Part shown: positions 52,773 to 62,311 of the stretch, in pieces
Position numbering within the stretch: position 1 is the first letter of the stretch
Layout: every line of letters starts with the position of its first letter
Assembly (NCBI RefSeq): GCF_040096615.1
Contig: NZ_JBBMEJ010000010.1
Location: 1 to 64,000, forward strand
From: Blautia_A aquisgranensis
Lineage (GTDB): Bacteria > Bacillota > Clostridia > Lachnospirales > Lachnospiraceae
Length of the DNA stretch: 64,000 bases
Direction: 5' to 3'
Translations under genes and position numbers: made by a program
Notes under the pieces: generated by a model
The model's input: the letters and a program-made list of their open reading frames with translations, nothing else
The model's database searches: none
What the model was told of the DNA's origin: nothing

Positions 52773-53284
52773 GAAAAACCTCACCGTCTTAACGCTTTCA
52801 GGTAATCCTTCATTTATTATCTTGTTTGTTCTGACCATCTTCACCTCCATCCCTTATAATTCAGCAAAAGTATCTTTATCTTTCTTTCATGTTCAAACTA
52901 TCACATTTTTAAATCATATAAAATTTCTGTTCTCCCAAAATACCGGACATTAACATAAGTCATCTCTCCCTTTTCTTTTATGATTCCATTTTACGTTATT
53001 CAAGAATATTTTTGGTATAGCACTTTTTCTGGTGTGAAACAATTAGATAAAACTTCTCATTAATAACATCTTCAATTTTCGACTCAGAAACCTGCTGTTT
53101 TTATGGTAATCCATATTTTTTTAAGATTATCCATATCAAAAAGTTATAATTACAATGCAATATTGCTATTTTACGGAATATTTTCGTTATGATAGGATAT
53201 TCCTGGTTAAAAAAATAACAAAAATCATCTTATCAACAACCATTCAACCATTTATGAGTAATGACAAAAGAAAGAGGTAAGAAA
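52773..53284. other. Divergent intergenic region before the phosphoketolase gene
   Basis: About 510 bp of AT-rich DNA without a supported gene. It must hold the phosphoketolase promoter on the plus strand (a TATGAT near 53190 with a poor -35 is the best candidate). No second riboswitch is seen. Confidence 0.5.
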
Positions 53285-55660
53285 ATGGAAGACAACAAAT
53301 TATGTCTGGAAAAGCAGCCTTTGAATCAGGAAATGCTTGACAAGATCGATGCTTACTGGCGTGCTGCCAACTACCTGTCCGCCGGACAGCTTTATCTTCT
53401 TGATAATCCGCTGCTGAAAGAGCCACTGACTATGGACCAGATCAAGAAAAAAATCGTTGGACACTGGGGAACCGTACCTGGACAGAACTTTGTTTATGCA
53501 CACTGCAACCGTGTCATCAAACGTTATGATCTGGATATGATTCTTCTTTCCGGTCCTGGACATGGCGGAAACTTCATGATCGCAAACACTTATCTGGAGG
53601 GCTCCTACAGCGAGGTATATCCGAACATCAGCCAGGATGAAGAAGGTATGAAGAAAATGTTCAAGCAGTTCTCCTTCCCATGCGGAGTTCCGAGTCACTG
53701 TGCACCGGAAACACCTGGTTCCATCAACGAGGGCGGTGAGCTTGGATATTCCATCGCACACGCATTTGGTGCCGTATTCGATAATCCTGACCTGATCGCA
53801 ACAACTGTTGTCGGTGACGGTGAAGCTGAAACTGGCCCACTTGCAACATCCTGGCAGTCCAACAAGTTCCTGAACCCGATCACAGATGGTGCTGTACTTC
53901 CGATTCTTCACTTAAACGGATATAAGATCAGCAATCCGACAATCTTTGCACGTCTTTCCCATGAGGAGCTTGAGTGCTTCTTCAAGGGCTGTGGATGGAA
54001 GCCATACTTCATTGAAGGCGACGATCCGATGACCATGCACAAAAAGATGGCCGAGACCATGGACACTGTTATCGAAGAGATCAAAGCAATCCAGAAGAAC
54101 GCACGTGAAAACAACGATCCGGAGCGTCCGGTATGGCCAATGATCATTCTCCGTACTCCGAAAGGATGGACCGGCCCAAAAGTTGTTGACGGACTTCAGA
54201 TTGAAGGTTCTTTCCGTGCTCATCAGGTTCCGCTTTCCATGGAATCTCCGGAGCATCTTGACCTTCTCAAGGAGTGGCTGGAAAGCTATCGTCCTCAGGA
54301 GCTTTTCGATGAGAATGGACGCCTGATCCCTGAGCTTGCAGAGCTTGCTCCTAAGGGAAATGCACGTCTTGGTGCAAACCCACATGCAAACGGCGGTCTT
54401 CTTCTTAAAGATCTTCGTCTCCCGGATTTCCGCGAGTATGGCATTGATGTTCAGCCTGGAAAAACAAAAGCTCAGGATATGATCGAACTTGGCGGATATA
54501 TCCGTGATATCTTCAAGCTGAATGAGGAGAACAAAAACTTCCGTATCTTTGGACCGGACGAAAGTATGTCCAACCGTCTGTACAAAGTATTCGAGTATCA
54601 GAAACGTGACTGGAATGCAGAGATGGTTGAATCCGATGACTGCCTTGCAAGAGACGGACGTATCATGGACAGTATGCTCAGCGAGCATATGTGTGAGGGA
54701 TGGCTGGAAGGTTATCTTCTTACAGGCCGTCATGGCTTCTTTGCAAGCTACGAGGCATTCATCCGTATCGTTGACTCCATGGCAGCACAGCACGCAAAAT
54801 GGCTGAAAGTCTGCAATCAGCTTTCCTGGAGACAGCCGATCGCATCCTTAAACTTCATCCTGACATCCAACGTATGGCAGCAGGATCATAACGGATTTAC
54901 ACATCAGGATCCTGGATTCCTGGATCACATCGCCAACAAGAAGGCAGATGTGGTACGTATGTATCTCCCACCAGACGCGAACTGCTTACTCTCCTGCTTC
55001 GACCACTGTATCAAGAGTAAGAACTATGTAAACGCGATCGTAGCTTCCAAACATCCGAGCTGCCAGTGGCTGACCATGGAGCAGGCTGTTAAGCACTGCA
55101 CACAGGGTATCGGTATCTGGGAGTGGGCAAGTAATGACTGCGGCGAGGAGCCGGATGTTGTTATGGCCTGCTGTGGTGACACACCTACCCTTGAGATCAT
55201 GGCTGCTGTTACTATCCTTCGTGATGAAATGCCGGAGCTTAAGATCCGTGTTGTAAACGTTGTCGACCTGTTCAAACTGGAGTCCGACCACAAGCATCCA
55301 CATGGCTTAAGCGATGCAGAGTATGATGCGATCTTCACAAAAGACAAACCTGTTATCTTTGCATTCCACGGATATCCGACTCTGATCCATGAGCTTACTT
55401 ACGGCCGTCACAACCACAATGTTTCCGTTCATGGATACCAGGAGGAAGGTACTATTACTACTCCGTTCGATATGCGTGTGCAGAACCAGATCGACCGTTT
55501 CAACCTTGTAAAAGATGCGATCATGCATCTGCCACAGCTTGGCAACAAGGGCTCTTTCCTGATCCAGAAGATGAACGACAAGCTTGTTGAGCATAAACAG
55601 TACATTGCTGAGTATGGTCAGGATCTGGAAGAGATCAGAAACTGGGAATGGCATAAATAA
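53285..55660 (+). CDS. xfp: Phosphoketolase
   Basis: A 791-residue thiamine-diphosphate enzyme that splits xylulose-5-phosphate (and often fructose-6-phosphate) with phosphate to acetyl phosphate and an aldose phosphate. Family motifs: LLSGPGHGGNFMIANTYLEGSY in part, the TPP-binding GDGEAETGPLATSW, LNGYKISNPTI, GPDESMSNRL, LTGRHGFFASYEAF and the C-terminal RVQNQIDRFNLV. The length is normal. The ATG at 53285 has AGAGGTAAG before it. A strong terminator follows the stop. Codon use is that of a highly expressed gene. Gives the cell a bifid-shunt type route to acetate and ATP. Confidence 0.97.
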   Translation: MEDNKLCLEKQPLNQEMLDKIDAYWRAANYLSAGQLYLLDNPLLKEPLTMDQIKKKIVGHWGTVPGQNFVYAHCNRVIKRYDLDMILLSGPGHGGNFMIANTYLEGSYSEVYPNISQDEEGMKKMFKQFSFPCGVPSHCAPETPGSINEGGELGYSIAHAFGAVFDNPDLIATTVVGDGEAETGPLATSWQSNKFLNPITDGAVLPILHLNGYKISNPTIFARLSHEELECFFKGCGWKPYFIEGDDPMTMHKKMAETMDTVIEEIKAIQKNARENNDPERPVWPMIILRTPKGWTGPKVVDGLQIEGSFRAHQVPLSMESPEHLDLLKEWLESYRPQELFDENGRLIPELAELAPKGNARLGANPHANGGLLLKDLRLPDFREYGIDVQPGKTKAQDMIELGGYIRDIFKLNEENKNFRIFGPDESMSNRLYKVFEYQKRDWNAEMVESDDCLARDGRIMDSMLSEHMCEGWLEGYLLTGRHGFFASYEAFIRIVDSMAAQHAKWLKVCNQLSWRQPIASLNFILTSNVWQQDHNGFTHQDPGFLDHIANKKADVVRMYLPPDANCLLSCFDHCIKSKNYVNAIVASKHPSCQWLTMEQAVKHCTQGIGIWEWASNDCGEEPDVVMACCGDTPTLEIMAAVTILRDEMPELKIRVVNVVDLFKLESDHKHPHGLSDAEYDAIFTKDKPVIFAFHGYPTLIHELTYGRHNHNVSVHGYQEEGTITTPFDMRVQNQIDRFNLVKDAIMHLPQLGNKGSFLIQKMNDKLVEHKQYIAEYGQDLEEIRNWEWHK

Positions 55661-55707
55661 AAAATCCAGTTTATATTAATTAATCATAATCCTCGAAATA
55701 ACCAGAT

Positions 55708-55758
55708 ACAGGGCAGACACACTGTGAGATCACAGATGTGCCTGCCCTGTTTTTTATT
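55708..55758 (+). terminator. Terminator of the phosphoketolase gene
   Basis: Stem ACAGGGCAG ... CTGCCCTGT with further inner pairing (CACA / TGTG) and six T residues after it. Confidence 0.9.
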
Positions 55759-55789
55759 TTTTTGACCAGAGATTTATCTGATCAGGATA

Positions 55790-56704
55790 TTATATGGAAT
55801 TTGTTTCTTTTTCTGCTTCCCGGTCCATAAGGAATTTCTGAAATGCCTTGGAAGCAATACTCTGTGGATATTCGATATCGTGGATCAGAAGAATATTTCT
55901 TTCCGGAAGTGCTTCATTTACGTGAACTTCAAAAACCTTTCCGGATTCCAGATCATCCCGGGCGAATTCCCGCGGAATAAATCCAAGTCCCAGATTATAG
56001 CGCACAGCTGGAAGGATCATATCCGTTGTGGCCAGCTCTACATCCGGCGAAAACTGCAGTCCGTTGCTGTCAAAGTACGCATCCAGAAAGTTTCTTGTAA
56101 TGGCTTCAGAGGTAAGACTGATCCATGGATAAGAGGAAAGCTCTCCAAGGGAAATTTTTTTATCCTTCAGATCTTCAAATCGGCTTCCTGCGATCAGAAT
56201 ATCACGATATTTTTTTACTACCTTCATTTTCAGTGGCTTGGACACCTGAAGGGATGCAGATACCACAGCCAGGTCTACTTTTCCTTCTTTCAGCGCATTT
56301 ACCGAATCTGTTGTACTGTTATTCAGAATTTTGAAATGTACATTCGGATATAAAATGTTAAAATCACGGACAGCTTCAAACAGATAACAGTGAAGTGCCG
56401 TTTCCGTTGCGCTGATATAGATCGTGCCGTTTTCCAGGCTGATCAGGTTACTCAAGTTACTTTCTGCTTTAAAAAACTGTGCACAGCCGGCTGATATGTA
56501 TTCATAAAAGATCCTGCCTTCGGGCGTCAGCTTCATTCCACTCTTGCTTCGGATAAAAAGCCGGCATCCCAAAATATTCTCAAGATTATGAATCGTTCTT
56601 GTCACAGCCGGCTGGCTGGTTTTCAGTACTGTTGCTGCTTTTGTAAGATTCTCGTATTTTGAAACATAATAAAATACTTTGTAGTATTCGAAATTTGCGT
56701 TCAT
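55790..56704 (-). CDS. LysR-family transcriptional regulator
   Basis: A 304-residue LysR protein: N-terminal winged helix (FEYYKVFYYVSKYENLTKAATVLKTSQPAVTRTIHNLE in parts) and effector-binding domain (about 90-295). AGAGGATAAAC precedes the ATG. It follows the adenosine deaminase gene by 20 bp and converges on the phosphoketolase gene. Targets are not evident; the operon with purine salvage is a guess from position. Confidence 0.92.
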   Translation of the reverse strand: MNANFEYYKVFYYVSKYENLTKAATVLKTSQPAVTRTIHNLENILGCRLFIRSKSGMKLTPEGRIFYEYISAGCAQFFKAESNLSNLISLENGTIYISATETALHCYLFEAVRDFNILYPNVHFKILNNSTTDSVNALKEGKVDLAVVSASLQVSKPLKMKVVKKYRDILIAGSRFEDLKDKKISLGELSSYPWISLTSEAITRNFLDAYFDSNGLQFSPDVELATTDMILPAVRYNLGLGFIPREFARDDLESGKVFEVHVNEALPERNILLIHDIEYPQSIASKAFQKFLMDREAEKETNSI

Positions 56705-56724
56705 ACCAGTTTATCCTCTGCCAC

Positions 56725-57726
56725 TCAGGAAAGGATCTGTCTGCGCAGGTCTTCTTTTCTGGCATCAGATGTAAACGCTGCTTTCACAGAATTCAGAAGA
56801 AGCTGTTTCTCCTGTTCTGGCGAGAGCTCTACAAGCTGTTCCATATAAGTGAATTCCCGGGCAAGCGTTGTGCGTTCGATCGCAGGATCGTCGGTATTCA
56901 GCGTTACCTTAATTCCTTTTTCCAGAAAATCCTTCAACGGGTATTTGCTCATATCGTCAACAGCTTTTGTCTGGCGGTTGCTTGTAGGGCACATTTCCAG
57001 GAATATTCCCTTGTTTTTTACAAGGGCGATCACATCCTCATGTCCTGCAATCCGTACGCCGTGACCTATTCTTTTTGCACCCATCGAAATGGCTGTTCTC
57101 ACATCGTCTGCATCCCCGGCTTCTCCGGCATGGATCGTAAACGGGATATTATATTCTCCTGCTTTCGCAAAAAGCATCTCAAAATCCTCCGTCGGGAAAA
57201 GTGCCTCTGCTCCTGCAAGATCTGCCGCAACAACGCCTCCGTCTTCTGTAAGATACCGACGTGTAAGCTCAAGGGTTTCCAGATTTTCTTTTTCGTTAGA
57301 ATCTCCCCGCATACAGCACAGGATCAGATTACCGGGAATCGGTGATCTTTTCAGACCTTTCAAAGCAGCCTGTACCGCCATTTCCTGTGACATTCCTTTC
57401 CGTGTATGGAACTGCGGTGCAAAACGAAGCTCTGCATAGATCACACCGTTTTCTTTCATATCAGAGAGAATAAGATACACCGCCTCCTCCAGTGCTTCTT
57501 CTGTCTGAAGAAGAGAAAGAGGCAGATCAAAGCATTTCAGGAAATCATTAAGATTCTCACAGGAATCCGGTACAGAAAGAAGGGAAAGCAGTTCCCCGTC
57601 ATCCTCTGTCGGAAGAGTTCTCTGTTGTAATGCCGCCAGTTTCCTGGCAATATCTCCGGTAATACAGCCGTCAAGATGTGCATGGAGGTCAATATATTTG
57701 TCAGCAGACTTTTGTTCTTTATTCAT
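56725..57726 (-). CDS. add: Adenosine deaminase
   Basis: A 333-residue zinc enzyme converting adenosine to inosine. Zn ligands and active-site motifs in order: DLHAHLDG (residue 13 on), FTIHAGEAGD (His and Glu near 200), GHGVRI, EMCPTSNRQT and LNTDDPAI. GAGGTAAC precedes the ATG. It lies between the DUF362 gene and the LysR gene in the same direction. The length is typical. Confidence 0.95.
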   Translation of the reverse strand: MNKEQKSADKYIDLHAHLDGCITGDIARKLAALQQRTLPTEDDGELLSLLSVPDSCENLNDFLKCFDLPLSLLQTEEALEEAVYLILSDMKENGVIYAELRFAPQFHTRKGMSQEMAVQAALKGLKRSPIPGNLILCCMRGDSNEKENLETLELTRRYLTEDGGVVAADLAGAEALFPTEDFEMLFAKAGEYNIPFTIHAGEAGDADDVRTAISMGAKRIGHGVRIAGHEDVIALVKNKGIFLEMCPTSNRQTKAVDDMSKYPLKDFLEKGIKVTLNTDDPAIERTTLAREFTYMEQLVELSPEQEKQLLLNSVKAAFTSDARKEDLRRQILS

Positions 57727-57792
57727 AATTCCGTTACCTCACTGTATAATTATTTTTTACATTTCGGGAAAATCCTCTGATCTTTACTCTTA

Positions 57793-58794
57793 TTATTTCT
57801 GGAATGGTTTTACATTCGCTACCGCATCTGCCGGAAGGATCTCCTTATCATCCTGGTCGATATCGATCAGATGATATCTGTCATTACCCATATGAAGTTC
57901 CTTCATATAGCTGAGCTGGCGGAGGCCATGACGGGTTTCAATTCTTTCTACCAGATCCTTGTGGTCTGCATCTTTCAGTGCATAGACAAGATCTACGGAA
58001 GCCTGGTCTGCTGCAAGGATATCTGTAGAAGCTACAATGCCGATGTTCGGCGTTACAACCGGTGCTGCTGCGGTTCCCTCACAGTCACAGGAAACAGACA
58101 TATTCCGGAGAACATTGATAAATACGATATTTTTTCCGAAATGATCGACTACGGATTTGGTGGATTCTGTGATACGCTCCATAAGCTCCTCTTCTGCGAT
58201 GCTCCACAGATTATCGGAACCTTTTACTGTATGAATCATTCCCTTACCGATACGTCCGTCTGCACAGCCAATACCGATATTTTTATTAGAGCCACCGAAA
58301 CCACCCATTGTGTGCCCCTTAAAATGTGTCAGCACAAGAAGGGAATCATAATCAGCAAGATTCTTTCCAACGCTCATCTCAGTGAACCATTTACCATCTT
58401 TTACCGGAAACTTGGTGGTTCCTTCTTCATCCAGAATATCCACCGGGCAGAAAGTCCAGCCGTTTACCTTCAGAGTCTCACGGTGCAGCTCTGTAGTATA
58501 GCGGTCGCCCTCGTAGTAAGTATTGGTTTCTACGATGTGGGCATCCGGAAGCTTGTCCTCGATCAGTTCTTTTACCCATTGAGCCGGGATGATATTCGGC
58601 CCGTGCTGTTCTCCCGTGTGGAGCTTAACACCAATTTTTCCCTGAATGTTTGCGCTTATGCGCTCAAAGATCTTCTTCACTCCCTCTGCGGAAAGGTCTT
58701 CTGTAAAATATACCGTAGACTTCTCGCCTAAACGCTCTTTATATGGAATATAGTGTTCTCCGCCTGTTCCTGGTACCATTTTTTTATGTGCCAT
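57793..58794 (-). CDS. DUF362 family protein
   Basis: A 333-residue soluble protein. Family segments: KIGVKLHTGEQHGPNII, LTHFKGHTMGGFGGSNKNIGIGCA in parts, and NPF-like ILAADQASVDLVY. Unlike many relatives it lacks C-terminal 4Fe-4S ferredoxin Cys pairs. The ATG at 58794 (MAHKKMVPG) has GGAGG before it; the longer frame is not needed. The biochemical role of the family is unsettled. Same direction as adenosine deaminase, 66 bp upstream of it. Confidence 0.85.
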   Translation of the reverse strand: MAHKKMVPGTGGEHYIPYKERLGEKSTVYFTEDLSAEGVKKIFERISANIQGKIGVKLHTGEQHGPNIIPAQWVKELIEDKLPDAHIVETNTYYEGDRYTTELHRETLKVNGWTFCPVDILDEEGTTKFPVKDGKWFTEMSVGKNLADYDSLLVLTHFKGHTMGGFGGSNKNIGIGCADGRIGKGMIHTVKGSDNLWSIAEEELMERITESTKSVVDHFGKNIVFINVLRNMSVSCDCEGTAAAPVVTPNIGIVASTDILAADQASVDLVYALKDADHKDLVERIETRHGLRQLSYMKELHMGNDRYHLIDIDQDDKEILPADAVANVKPFQK

Positions 58795-58894
58795 TTCAAT
58801 ACCTCCTGCATTGTTTATAAAAAAATTTACTACTTTTAGCATACAACCTGAACCCAGGTTTAGGTCAAGTTCTTTTAGCAGGAATGGCTAAAAT

Positions 58895-60685
58895 TTATAT
58901 TTCTCTGGTGACTTCTTTCAGCCACTGCTTCTCTTCCTCGTTCAGATACGGAGAGATATTCCTGTATACCAGTGCATGATACTGATTGAGCAGATGACGT
59001 TCTCCTGTTTCCATCTGAAGGGGATCAATGCCGTCCAGATCAAAGGGAACCATGGTCAGAGGTTCGAATTCCATAAACTGGCCATATGCTGTTTTTGCGG
59101 ATTTTCTGCACACGATAAGGTTTTCGTGTCGGATTCCGAACTCGTTTTCCGCATAATATCCGGGCTCATCGGAGGTGATCATGCCCTCTTCCAGTACAGG
59201 TGCCGGATGGTTCGCAAGATTTTTCCAGCGGAAGCTTTGTGGTCCCTCATGTACATTGAGAAGATAACCGACACCGTGACCGGTTCCATGGTTATAGTCC
59301 TCTCCCATTGCCCAGAGCGGTTCTCTTGCAATGGCATCCAGGTTCAGCCCTGTGCAGCCATAACGGAATTTCGCAGCTGCCAGGTTTAAGTGACCACGGA
59401 GCACTGCTGTAAAATATTTCTTTTCTTTTTCTGTGAGATCACCCAGCACAACGGTACGTGTGATATCGGTAGTTCCTTCCAGATAATGACCGCCGGTATC
59501 CATCAGAACCAATCCCTTCGGCTCCAAAGGAATATTGGTTTCTTCGGTTGCGCTGTAATGAACGATCGCCCCGTGTGTTCCATAGGCTATGATCGGATCA
59601 AAGCTGTTTCCCTGAAAATTTTCCTGTCCGCTCCGGAATTCATAGAGCTTGTCTGCTGCGGAAAGCTCGGTGATCGTCTGGCTGCCGATATTTTTTTTGA
59701 GCCAATAGATAAATTTTGTCATTGCTACACCGTCTTTGATGTGAGCTGCTTTTTCATTTCTTACTTCTGTCTCATTCTTGACCGCTTTTGGAAGAAGCGT
59801 CATATTTTCACCATCCAGAATCGTTACTTTTTCCGGGATATTGTCAACAAGTCGGCTGTTCACCTGTGCTCTGGAAAGATATATTTTTTGATTTTCCGGA
59901 ATCGTCTGTACATAAGTGTAAATATCGTTGTACGGATAGATCGTAACACCATCGGCTGCCAGAGAATCCTTTATTTCCTGGGAAAAAGCACTCTCACCTG
60001 CAAAAAGACGGATCTCTTTTTCATCCATCACAAGATAGGAAAGCACTACCGGACAGCAGTGGATATCATTGCCACGGATATTTAAAAGCCAGGCAATATC
60101 GTCAAGGGAGGTGAGAACAAAAAGATCTGCTCCCTTTTCTTTCATTTTTTCACGGATTTCCCGGCATTTATCTGCTCTGGAGCGTCCGGTCCATTTCTTT
60201 TCCAGTTCCATTACCGGTTCACAGGAAATCGCCGGACGGTCGTTCCAGATCTCGCCGATCAGATCCTCATTTACAGAAAAACGGATCTGTTTCTTCTGAA
60301 GAATTTTTTTCAGCTCGTCTGCTTCTGCTGCACTGACAGTCCGACCGTCGAATCCAAGGCACATCCCCTCTTTCAGATGCTCTTCCAGAAACTTGTAAAT
60401 GGTCGGAACATCCGGTTCTCCCATTTTAAAAAGGGTGACCGGTGTGCCCTCAAGCTGTGCTGCTGCCTGGATAAAATACCGTCCATCCGTCCACAGTCCT
60501 GCCATATCCTGCATGATCACAGCAGTTCCTGCTGAGCCTGTGAAACCTGTAATGTATTTACGACATTTAAAATAATCTCCTACATATTCCGAACCGTGAA
60601 AATCATCAGTAGGAACAAGATAGGCGTCTATCTTTTTTTCTTTCATCAGCGTCCGAAGTGCTGCGATCCGTTCTGTAACTGTCAT
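58895..60685 (-). CDS. pepP: Aminopeptidase P family (M24B) metallopeptidase
   Basis: A 596-residue enzyme with two creatinase-N-like domains (about 5-310) and a pita-bread catalytic domain. Metal ligands are seen in LMDTGGHYLEGTTDITRT (two Asp), NHGTGHGVGYLLNVHEGP (His), SDEPGYYAENEFGIRHENL (two Glu). It removes N-terminal residues before Pro. The start overlaps the kinase gene upstream by 4 bp (ATGA). Three-domain length fits the eukaryote-like XPNPEP1 form common in Firmicutes. Confidence 0.94.
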   Translation of the reverse strand: MTVTERIAALRTLMKEKKIDAYLVPTDDFHGSEYVGDYFKCRKYITGFTGSAGTAVIMQDMAGLWTDGRYFIQAAAQLEGTPVTLFKMGEPDVPTIYKFLEEHLKEGMCLGFDGRTVSAAEADELKKILQKKQIRFSVNEDLIGEIWNDRPAISCEPVMELEKKWTGRSRADKCREIREKMKEKGADLFVLTSLDDIAWLLNIRGNDIHCCPVVLSYLVMDEKEIRLFAGESAFSQEIKDSLAADGVTIYPYNDIYTYVQTIPENQKIYLSRAQVNSRLVDNIPEKVTILDGENMTLLPKAVKNETEVRNEKAAHIKDGVAMTKFIYWLKKNIGSQTITELSAADKLYEFRSGQENFQGNSFDPIIAYGTHGAIVHYSATEETNIPLEPKGLVLMDTGGHYLEGTTDITRTVVLGDLTEKEKKYFTAVLRGHLNLAAAKFRYGCTGLNLDAIAREPLWAMGEDYNHGTGHGVGYLLNVHEGPQSFRWKNLANHPAPVLEEGMITSDEPGYYAENEFGIRHENLIVCRKSAKTAYGQFMEFEPLTMVPFDLDGIDPLQMETGERHLLNQYHALVYRNISPYLNEEEKQWLKEVTREI

Positions 60686-61494
60686 AAGTTTTCTGCCTCC
60701 TCTGTATAGCTGTTTTTTATTGCAAATCCATGATCCATAGGGCCGCTTCCCCTACCAAGATCCAGCATGGCGGCAAGCGCACCGGATATGTAATCTTTCG
60801 CCCGGTTCACAGATTCTTCCATGGAAAAGCCTTTGGCAAGGTTGGATGCGATCGCGGAAGAAAGGGTACATCCTGTTCCGTGAGTGTTTGGATTGTCAAT
60901 ACGTTTTCCTTCAAACCACCGGTAGCTTCCATTTTCGTAGAGAAGATCATTGGCATCGTTCAGCTTATGTCCACCCTTACAGAGCACTGCACAGTTGTAT
61001 TTTTCGGAAACTCTCCTGGCTGCTTCGATCATATCTTCCGCACTTTTTATCTGCATTCCGGTAAGAACTTCTGTTTCCGGAATATTGGGTGTGAGAAGAT
61101 CTGCCAGAGGAAACAGTTCGTTCTTCAGAACTTCCACGGCATTTTCACTGATCAGTCTCGCTCCGCTGGTCGCTACCATAACCGGATCCACAACGATATT
61201 TGCAGCCTTATACTGACCAAGCTTCTCTGCGATCACACGGATCAGTCCACTCTCGGATACCATTCCGATCTTCACTGCATCCGGGAAAATATCTGTAAAA
61301 ATGCTGTCCAGCTCCTGACTTAAGAACTCCGGTGTTGCATTTAAAATGGCAGAGACACCCGTTGTGTTCTGCGCGGTCAGAGCTGTAACGACACTCATGG
61401 CATAAACACCGTTGGCCATCATGGTCTTGATATCGGCCTGAATCCCGGCACCGCCGCTGGAATCACTGCCTGCTATGGTTAATGCTTTTTTCAT
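60682..61494 (-). CDS. thiD: Hydroxymethylpyrimidine/pyridoxal kinase (ThiD/PdxK)
   Basis: A 270-residue ribokinase-fold kinase: TIAGSDSSGGAGIQADIKTM in part, ALTAQNT, VDPVMVATSG, GGHKLNDANDLLY and the anion-hole DTHGTGCTLSSAIAS type motif (NTHGTGCTLSSA). It phosphorylates HMP(-P) for thiamine or pyridoxal for B6 salvage; sequence alone does not decide. CGGAGG precedes the ATG. Followed by the peptidase gene with a 4-bp overlap. Confidence 0.92.
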   Translation of the reverse strand: MKKALTIAGSDSSGGAGIQADIKTMMANGVYAMSVVTALTAQNTTGVSAILNATPEFLSQELDSIFTDIFPDAVKIGMVSESGLIRVIAEKLGQYKAANIVVDPVMVATSGARLISENAVEVLKNELFPLADLLTPNIPETEVLTGMQIKSAEDMIEAARRVSEKYNCAVLCKGGHKLNDANDLLYENGSYRWFEGKRIDNPNTHGTGCTLSSAIASNLAKGFSMEESVNRAKDYISGALAAMLDLGRGSGPMDHGFAIKNSYTEEAENL

Positions 61495-61521
61495 GTTCGT
61501 ATCCTCCGTTTTTTATAAAAT

Positions 61522-62178
61522 TTATCCAAAGTAATTCAAAAGCTCATTTAAAGAACTGCAGTAAACATCTGCCTTTTCTTTTAACTGAGCCTGATTCGGT
61601 TCGCCAAAAGGATCAAAGATCCCGGCAGTCTGGAATCCGGCATTTTTTGCTGTATTTAAAGCATATAAGGAATCCTCAACAACAAGGGTATCCTGTGGCC
61701 TGGTCTTCAAAAACTCGGCTGCAGTAAAGTATATTTCCGGTGAGTACTTGCTCGCGTTAATCTCACTTGTTGTATAGATCTTTTGTAAATAAGGAAGCAG
61801 ATGATTTCTTTCCAGAGCTCTTCTCACATGCTCCCTGGGACTGGAGGTGGCTGCTGCTGCCGGAATTCCAAGCATATTCAGCTCACGCAAAAGCTCCTCT
61901 GCACTGGATTTTGCCTGTACTTCCTCAAAATAGTAGCTCTCTATCTGCTGCATCAGTGCCTGCATGATCGTTTCTTCCGAAGCTTCCATAGAAAATATAT
62001 CCTTCAGCCAGGCAGCTCCCTGTTCCATACTCATGGGAAAAAGGATCTCGTCCATATCCGGAACCGGCTGATATCCGAGCTTTGTGATATAGCGCCTTCC
62101 AAGCTCCCTCCATATAGAAAGTGAATCCAGAAGTACTCCATCTACGTCAAAAATAACTGCTTTTATGGGGTATAGCAT
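61522..62178 (-). CDS. HAD-superfamily phosphatase (beta-phosphoglucomutase-like)
   Basis: A 218-residue HAD hydrolase: motif I FDVDGVLLDS, helical cap (about 18-85), motif II Ser/Thr in AAATSSPREH, Lys in INASKYSPEIY, and motif IV LVVEDSLYALNTAKNAG. GAGGAG precedes the ATG at 62178; the upstream frame lacks a site. It lies 27 bp before thiD. Substrate unknown: sugar phosphate or a nucleotide/B-vitamin phosphate fits the family. Confidence 0.92.
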   Translation of the reverse strand: MLYPIKAVIFDVDGVLLDSLSIWRELGRRYITKLGYQPVPDMDEILFPMSMEQGAAWLKDIFSMEASEETIMQALMQQIESYYFEEVQAKSSAEELLRELNMLGIPAAAATSSPREHVRRALERNHLLPYLQKIYTTSEINASKYSPEIYFTAAEFLKTRPQDTLVVEDSLYALNTAKNAGFQTAGIFDPFGEPNQAQLKEKADVYCSSLNELLNYFG

Positions 62179-62205
62179 TTTTAACTCCTCATTTATATAC
62201 GACAA

Positions 62206-62240
62206 CAAAAACACGGATATGCCCCCAAAGACATATCCGC
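62206..62240 (-). terminator. Terminator after the amidophosphoribosyltransferase-like gene
   Basis: Minus strand: GGATATG / CATATCC stem with a T-rich tract (GTGTTTTTGTTG) after it, between that gene and the HAD gene. Confidence 0.6.
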
Positions 62241-62311
62241 ATCTTATTTTTTTATGGTTTTATTATAAGCTGTCAGAAAATGAAATGCAACGGGAAGTTT
62301 GCGGCACCGTT

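Noticed and set aside
53912..54793. A 293-codon ORF antisense to the phosphoketolase gene
   Set aside because: It is the shadow of a highly biased coding frame on the plus strand; no ribosome site, no domain and low-complexity composition.
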